Assembly: GCA_009733575.1 (NCBI GenBank)
Contig: ML769385.1
Span: forward strand, 150,055 to 214,054
Length of the DNA: 64,000 bases
DNA from: Gymnopus androsaceus JB14
Taxonomy: Eukaryota; Basidiomycota; Agaricomycetes; Agaricales; Omphalotaceae
Direction: 5' to 3'
A program made the translations under genes and the position numbers. Positions 58,355 through 64,000 of this stretch are shown piece after piece. Numbering within the stretch: the stretch's first letter is position 1; each line of letters opens with the position of its first letter. The notes below the pieces were generated by a model, which was not told the DNA's origin, ran no database searches, and worked only from the letters and a program-made list of their open reading frames with translations.

Positions 58355-60007
58355 ATGGCTTCTCTCATATCTGGCACCAGGAACCTCCTGAGAAAGTCCT
58401 CCAAGCCTCCCATGCACACAAAGTCAGAGGTTGCAAAGTCAGAACCCGTAACATTGATTGTAATTGGATGTGGGCAACGAGGAAAGGTATGTGTGTATTT
58501 CATTAATATCTCCTCTCGAGGACTTCATTCATCCACTGCTGGTAGGCGTATGGGAGATACGCCCTCGAATCGGACGCCTGCAAGGTAGTAGCCATCGCCG
58601 AGCCTCGCCCTCAAACCCAGAAGTTGTACGCAGAGCAGCATAAAGTAGACAAAACCCTGGTATTCAATACATGGAACGATCTCCATGCCGCATCAGCAGA
58701 TACAATTAGGACCATCGGGAAACGTCTCGCAGACGCGGTTCTAGTCTCTGTGCAAGACCATATGCATGTAGAAGTCGTTTTGGCCTTTGCAGAGCAAGGT
58801 TACCATATTCTATGTGAGAAACCGATGGCTACGACCTTGGAAGAATGTATCCGAATCGAAGAAACCATCTCTAAAGCCAATGTCATCTTTGGCATGGGTC
58901 ATGGTATGACTGTTTTTATTCGCTTTGGTCAAAAATCAAATTAATTTGGACCCTAGTCCTGCGCTATTCACCTTACCATCGAGAAATAACCAAGATCGTA
59001 CAATCTGGAGCTCTTGGTCAATTAATAAACATCGTTCAAGTCGAACCTGTTGGTTATTACCATTTTGCGCACTCGTATGTTCGGGGAAGTTGGGCGAAGG
59101 AGAAGGATAGTTCATTCTCGCTGATGACGAAGGCGTGCCAGTGAGTTCTTCTTTGGCTAAGCTTTTTTCCTTGGTTTGGAGACATCGAGATTTCATTCTT
59201 AACCGACTTCTGCAGTGACATTGATATCATTTGCCACTGGATGGGCCCAACACCACCGATTAAAGTGTCTTCATTTGGCTCCCTCCGGCACTTCAACCAT
59301 AAGGCCAAACCAATAAATGCAGGGGATGCAACACGCTGCCTCGACTGTGCAATGGAAAGGGATTGTCCGTACAGCGCCAAGAGAAGTAAGAGCATTGATC
59401 CCCTTTCATTGTCACGTCTTTAATCTCTCTTAGTCTACCTTGACCCCTTTCTCGCGGTAACACCGGTTGGCCAACCTCGGTGCTTGTGGACGGAATCCCA
59501 GACATCGAAAACATTACTACCGCATTAAAAGTAGGTCCATACGGCCAATGTGTCTACGAATGCAACAACGACGTTTGCGATAACCAAGTAGTCAATCTCG
59601 AATTCGAAAATGGATCCACAGCTTCTTTCACAATGGTCGCTTTCACCAGTGCAATCTGCAATCGACAGTTGCGTATGCATTTTACGCACGGAGAAATTAT
59701 CGGGGACATGAAGACTTATACCATCACTGATTTCAGAACTAACCGCACGAAAACTTGTCATCCGACGGATGAGGGTGGTGGACACGGCGGAGGTGATATT
59801 GGGCTAATTCGTACATTTGTCGAGGCAGTAAAAACGGGCAACCAACAGCTTTTGGGTACTGACGTGGGTGAGGTTCTGAAGAGCCATATGACTGTGTTTG
59901 CTGCAGAGGCGAGTCGTAGGCAGGAAAAGGTGATAAATTGTGTAGATTTCGAGCAGAAGGCAAGGGTCGCTATGCGGGATAGGCTGGCTCAAACTGTACT
60001 ACGCTGA
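58355..60007 (+). CDS. Gfo/Idh/MocA-family NAD(P)-dependent dehydrogenase with one frame break
   Basis: The Rossmann fold starts at PVTLIVIGCGQRGKAYGRYA, followed by KVVAIAEPRPQTQKLYAEQ, the AVLVSVQDHMHVEVVLAFAE segment and the family hallmark ILCEKPMATTLEECI. The catalytic-region peptide is LMTKACHDIDIICHWMGPTP. A Cys-rich loop, CLDCAMERDCPYSAKR, marks a subgroup of these enzymes. Downstream, IYLDPFLA must be followed by GNTGWPTSVLVDG, which needs one extra base near 59456 (a G run one base short). The C-terminal half continues to the TGA at 60005-60007. The start ATG at 58355 is 89 bases from the divergent neighbour. Sugar or diol substrate unknown. Confidence 0.87.
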
Positions 60008-60939
60008 ATTGTGTTCTATCCAACATCATAGTGTTGCGTTATGACTTATTCGTTTGCTTTGGCAGGTCTGGGCTTGTCAATTAAATGTCAAATGCGAGAT
60101 CTTTGTGGTGAGAGTGCGCCGATACTGTATGACTGGGTCTTGGTCTTGAATCTTGTGACCCTGGTCCGGGCTATTTGGGTTACATAGGAAAATCAGACGT
60201 CTGACGCTCTACGACGTGTACTCAAGTATGGGGCGGGAAATTCAATATAGCTTCGAACAATTCATCGACCAACTCTATCTCAACAGCTAATTGTCGGCTG
60301 TATATGTCCTGAGGTTCATAAATGATAGGTATGTTTATAGCCTAGAGGGGAAAAAGAAGGCTCTCCTGTCGGGTTCAATCTGGAACGAAATGGAGGAAGG
60401 ATGTGTACAGTCGTCCAAGTGTTACGGCTGTAATGCTGAAAACCTAACATATCTTTGCTGGTGGATACCACAGAGAATTTGCATGTCGTACCACTACGTA
60501 AGGTTTCACTAGTTCTTGCGTTGGAATAGTTGGAATAGAATACGCGATCTTGCGCGACATTAAAGTGACGCCTCACGGCCACGTGAGCCGTGACGCGGTA
60601 ACTTCGGCAATATTTTGTTTACCGAGCTCCTTTCAACCTTCTTTTCTCAGCTTCCAGAGTCACTACTAAGGGTTTGTTCGACTGTACCGCACGCAGTCTA
60701 ATTCATATAAAGCGGGAGACGTCTAAATTAGTATTAGGAACTCATGACGGCTTCCCTTTTGCTAGTCTAACCAAACTTGGAACTGTACAGCGATCTGCTC
60801 CGGAGGTGTTTCGGTACTTCTTGGAGATGGACCCACGTTCTCCATCTCTGATTCACCACCCATAAAAATAATGTCTTCCGGGCTCCGGTGTATATGAGTC
60901 GGGAATCGGATCCCTTTGGGCTTTCTCTTTTCACCAACC
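60008..60939. other. 0.9 kb intergenic region
   Basis: No conserved peptide on either strand. It holds the near-palindrome at 60573-60593 with a central CACGTG. The rest is 3' UTR and promoter. Confidence 0.5.
60573..60593. promoter_or_regulatory. near-palindromic CACGTG (G-box) site
   Basis: TCACGG and CCGTGA flank a CACGTG core (60580-60585), about 350 bases upstream of the alpha/beta hydrolase start. CACGTG is the classic site for bHLH factors (Pho4, Cbf1, SREBP-type). Extended inverted arms make it more than a chance hexamer, but binding is unproven. Confidence 0.4.
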
Positions 60940-61918
60940 ATGATCTACGTTCAGGACAAACGACTTCTGCTGCCCGACGGCCGCACCTTGGCTTATGCAG
61001 ACAATGGGAACACGTCCAGCTTGACTGTGATTCTCTTTCTTCACGGACCATTTAGTGTCGGCGACGCCTCTCGCCTCTCACTTGTCCTACAGTCGAAAAA
61101 GGTGCATCTTGTCTGCCCATCTCTACCTGGCTGGGGCTTCGTCTTCCCCAGTCCCAGACCTCACTCAATACGCATCGTTCATCGTGAACGACATCTCTGC
61201 TTTGTTGAAGCATCTCCATCCCGATTCCAGCAACCTGAAGCTGTTTATATGCTCTCATTCATTTGGGTCCATAGCAGCTCAAATTCTCTACGCAGCGCCA
61301 TACGCTTCGTTTCCTTATGGTCCATGTATAGCAGGCATGATCCTGCTCGACGCACTTTCTCCACCACATTGCCACAAGAATTACTGGGAATTTCTTTCGT
61401 GGCAAAGCTATTTCCTTACTGGGCCACCGTCGCGTCTCGTGCCCTTCAATTTTCTGGCAGTCCTGGCCAAATTTGCTATAGAAAGCAAGCTACGGAGCGA
61501 AGCTGGTGCAGAAAGCTTTGTTCGAAGTACTATCCTCCCCACGTCTGCAGAGGAAGACGAGACGGAGGAAATAATACAATGGAGGGAAGATAATGACATA
61601 GAGGAGGGGCAGTATGAACGAGAAATCGCTAGGAACGCCATATACAGCGTTGCGTCGACGTGGCAGGGGTTTTTGGAAATACCGCAGATCTATCATTCTG
61701 GATGGGGAGGATTCCGTCCTGATCTACTTGACGAGGAACATTCTAGACCTCCAGTTACAATCATCACTTCCAATGGTGATAGAGGGCATGCTCTTGCTGG
61801 CATGGGCTCTTGGCTGGTTCGTAAGTATAGAAACGCCACCCTGCGGATGGTCGAAGGAAGGAGTGCACTTTCCTTGCTAATGTGCTTGGATGACGTTTGG
61901 AAGGAGATCCTTTCATGA
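60940..61918 (+). CDS. alpha/beta hydrolase with one apparent inserted base
   Basis: Begins MIYVQDKRLLLPDGRTLAYA, with VILFLHGPFSVGD (oxyanion strand) and HLVCPSLPGWG. The frame then shifts near 61138; one extra T separates GWG from SSSPVPDLTQYASFIVNDIS. The nucleophile elbow is FICSHSFGSIAAQILY, with Ser replacing the first Gly of GxSxG. Later segments are GMILLDALSPP, VASTWQGFLEIPQIYH and VTIITSNGDRGHALAGMGSW (acid and base region). About 325 residues in total. No signal peptide. Substrate unknown. The stop codon lies inside a short tandem repeat. Confidence 0.8.
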
Positions 61919-61956
61919 CATGGACTTTTTGACATGGACTTTTGACATGGACTTTT
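61917..61956. repeat. three copies of a 13-14-nt unit overlapping a stop codon
   Basis: GACATGGACTTTT is repeated three times (61917-61930 with an extra T, 61931-61943, 61944-61956). The first GA belongs to the TGA stop of the alpha/beta hydrolase at 61916-61918. Confidence 0.9.
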
Positions 61957-62129
61957 ACCAGCAACAAAAGTATTATTCATTTAACGACTACATAACTACA
62001 AATCGATAATCAACAAGTACTACTAGCTGGAATGTGAAATATGTAATCAAGCATGAAGGCTGCAGAGCTACAAAACGATAAGAACATCGACAAAACACTG
62101 ATGGAAAATAAACAAGCATGCATGCAATG

Positions 62130-63963
62130 AATGAAGCAACGGAACTCAGTCATGCAGTTCCAATTCTCGTCGGATGATTTCGCGGACTTCCCTCAAACCC
62201 CCCGCTTCTCTTTTCACGCGCTTGGGGCTTCTGGTCACCAGCTCCTGCGCACTATCTACCCTCCCCGGACTGGCTGGGGGCGCTTAGATGGGGAAGCAGG
62301 TGTGCTGGGAAGAGAGGAAGGCATTTCAAGCCACTCTTCACCGCCAATAGTCAATTGTTTGAGGAAAAAAGGACAAAGTTTGGTTAGCAGTTCCAAGGAC
62401 TCGTTGGCCTCAGCGACTGATATGGGAACTGGAGATGATTTCACGATAGAACTAGCCACTTCGGGCAACGGAAGTGTCCGACGTTTGCGGGATGAAGGAG
62501 TAGAAGTAGGTCCGTTCGGAGAGGAGAACAGCCTAGAGTATAGGATAAGCATACATTGAAGAACACGCGGTCACAAGTACTCACATCCACACACTTTCTG
62601 CCACACCCCCAAGACGACCCAACAAGCACCGTCGACGCATTTCTTCCTGACCAAGCTTCAACATTTGGTCTTTGCTGAGCTTACTACCAGGTACATCTGC
62701 GTTGCGTTGAGACTTGCTCGGCGACGCAGACAACGACCTTTGTCGAATGCGGTCATACAATGCCTGCCTACGAGATGTGGTTGGAGTCTGTAAAACAGAT
62801 TCGGGATCACGACCTCGAGGTGTAGAAGGTTCGGAAGGTAGGTCGTTCAGTAGAGACCTTGGAGGAGGTGGGCGTCCGGAGATTGAGAATGCGTGGAGTA
62901 CGTTCAGCACGGTGGGACGAAGGAGTAGAAGGGAATAGAATTGTGCCTTTTTCTGGCAAAGTTGAAATGATAGAAGCAGGGATAGCAAAGCCTCGCTTGG
63001 TAGGTGATTTGGACGACGACGATCGACTGGGAGAGGAAGGCGTCATCGGCATTGAATCTTTGCTGGACGCAGAGGAAGACTTTGGGAGACATGGAAGCGA
63101 ACACGCGCGTCAAAGACGAAGCTTTCAAAGGAGAAGATAAAACGGGCAAGTCCGCCAGAGGGACCATTGGAACAACAGGGAGGTTAGCGTGCATCTACAG
63201 TTTCGGTTTAATACCACTCTGAAAAGATTGTGTTAATCATTACCCACCTTGGTCCATGCATGCAACTTGTCGCTGAAAAGAGTACGGCGTGTCTCAGTAG
63301 CAGCTGTCCAACGAGCAACGGCGGCCATTCCAGCGCCCATATCTTTATCTAGGTCAATTTCAACCTCGATTCCAATGCCATACGCAGGCACACGTTTCCC
63401 TTCAACCTTTGAGAACTGAGTGGCAGAACTAACGACAAAGCCCATTGAGCCCCTTGTCCAATCCTTTGAAGGAGGAGAAGGAGCATCCAAGAAGGATTAT
63501 CATCGTCTTCAGCCAAGTCCGAGTCCTTCATAGTCTTTCCATCCCATTCCCAAAGCCAGCAAAGCCGCCGTAAATCTTCTACGGTGAAATTAGTTGAGAG
63601 TCCAGAGTACTGGCTCAGCGAGATATGATTGACAACGTTACGGAGAACTCCCGTGTCAGAAGATGGTGAGGCAGCACATGAAGCAAGAGCATGGGACAAT
63701 GCTTGCTGTAACGAAGTTTGAATGGACTGAAGACGCGTTAAATGAGGAACCAATGTTTTGTGGTTCAGCAAGATTTTTACGCTTGAGCGTAGCAGGAGGA
63801 GTTGGGGGTCTATTGTGTCAAGGGTTAGCATTCTGTATAAATACAGCACTGAAAACACGAACGCAAGTCTCAATTTCTTGGGTGTGAGTGTGTCCGCGTC
63901 GAAATTTGCTGCCGCCCGCTTCTTTTTTGGCGACAGATTTAGCGAGGAATAGATTTCAGACAT
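62130..63963 (-). CDS. CDT1: CDT1 replication licensing factor, with several frame breaks
   Basis: From the ATG at 63963 ([19 protein letters not shown]) through the C-terminal winged-helix region the conserved parts are [90 protein letters not shown] and [15 protein letters not shown], then a Ser/Thr/Pro linker, [60 protein letters not shown] and the end [17 protein letters not shown]. Cdt1 loads Mcm2-7 with ORC/Cdc6. To read these in one protein, single-base changes are needed near 63757, 63490, 63082, the 62870-62950 area and 62278. Three sit in runs of A, T or C/G. Confidence 0.87.
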
Positions 63964-64000
63964 GAAATAAAACAGAAAGAAGAGAAAACAATAATGGGAA

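Noticed and set aside
1..64000. CRISPR array, prophage, insertion sequence or bacterial operon
   Set aside because: No regularly spaced repeats, integrases or transposases were seen, and gene structure is eukaryotic throughout.

Overview
The window reads as nuclear DNA of a filamentous basidiomycete, most likely an Agaricomycete. Coding regions are broken by many short introns (mostly 45-65 nt, GT-AG), there are no operons, tRNAs or rRNAs that I could see, and the recognisable genes are eukaryotic housekeeping and fungal families. Gene order is compact with several very short shared promoters, separated by four gene-poor stretches of 2-3.5 kb. All functional names come from residue-level recognition of the conceptual translations; no database search was run.

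Layout. 1-4.5 kb: the 3' end of an unknown gene, mitochondrial ribosomal protein uS14m (minus), a small membrane protein, and a 21-exon vacuolar-type MFS transporter (minus). 6.9-13.7 kb: an FPK1/NRC-2-type AGC kinase with three very long introns, then an HSF-domain transcription factor. 17.3-21.7 kb: a TVP38/VTT membrane protein (minus), a small coiled-coil membrane protein, a Pex11-family peroxisomal protein (minus) and a Tctex-type dynein light chain. 24.3-26.5 kb: an RCK2/SRK1-type kinase. 29-38 kb: the Fe-S scaffold ISU1 (minus) divergent from TAF9, the Sar1 exchange factor SEC12 (minus) divergent from a NIPA-type Mg transporter, an unrecognised protein (minus) and an aldo/keto reductase. 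38.3-44 kb: a large YML020W-like serine hydrolase (minus). 44.5-50.3 kb: a degraded P-loop/crinkler-like gene, a GH105 rhamnogalacturonyl hydrolase (both minus) and a divergent DAL5-like MFS carrier that looks damaged. 50.4-60 kb: Nup82/Nup88-type nucleoporin (minus), three proteasome genes (alpha7, RPN12, beta1), a conserved hypothetical (minus) and a Gfo/Idh/MocA dehydrogenase. 60.9-64 kb: an alpha/beta hydrolase and the replication licensing factor CDT1 (minus).

What stands out. (1) The aldo/keto reductase keeps its conserved active-site block (Asp...Tyr) only if a 5-nt exon, a single-nucleotide exon and a 12-nt exon are spliced together; the NIPA gene likewise needs a 4-nt exon. (2) Three proteasome genes sit within 3.3 kb, and the two promoter regions that serve them share an identical 14-bp element accompanied by a second GACGCGC box. 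(3) At least nine conserved genes, including the essential ISU1 and CDT1, show single-base reading-frame breaks with no intron to explain them. Most lie in or next to short homopolymers, which points first to residual assembly indels rather than to gene death. The DAL5-like carrier also has an in-frame stop and may be a real pseudogene. (4) At least five introns use GC-AG borders.
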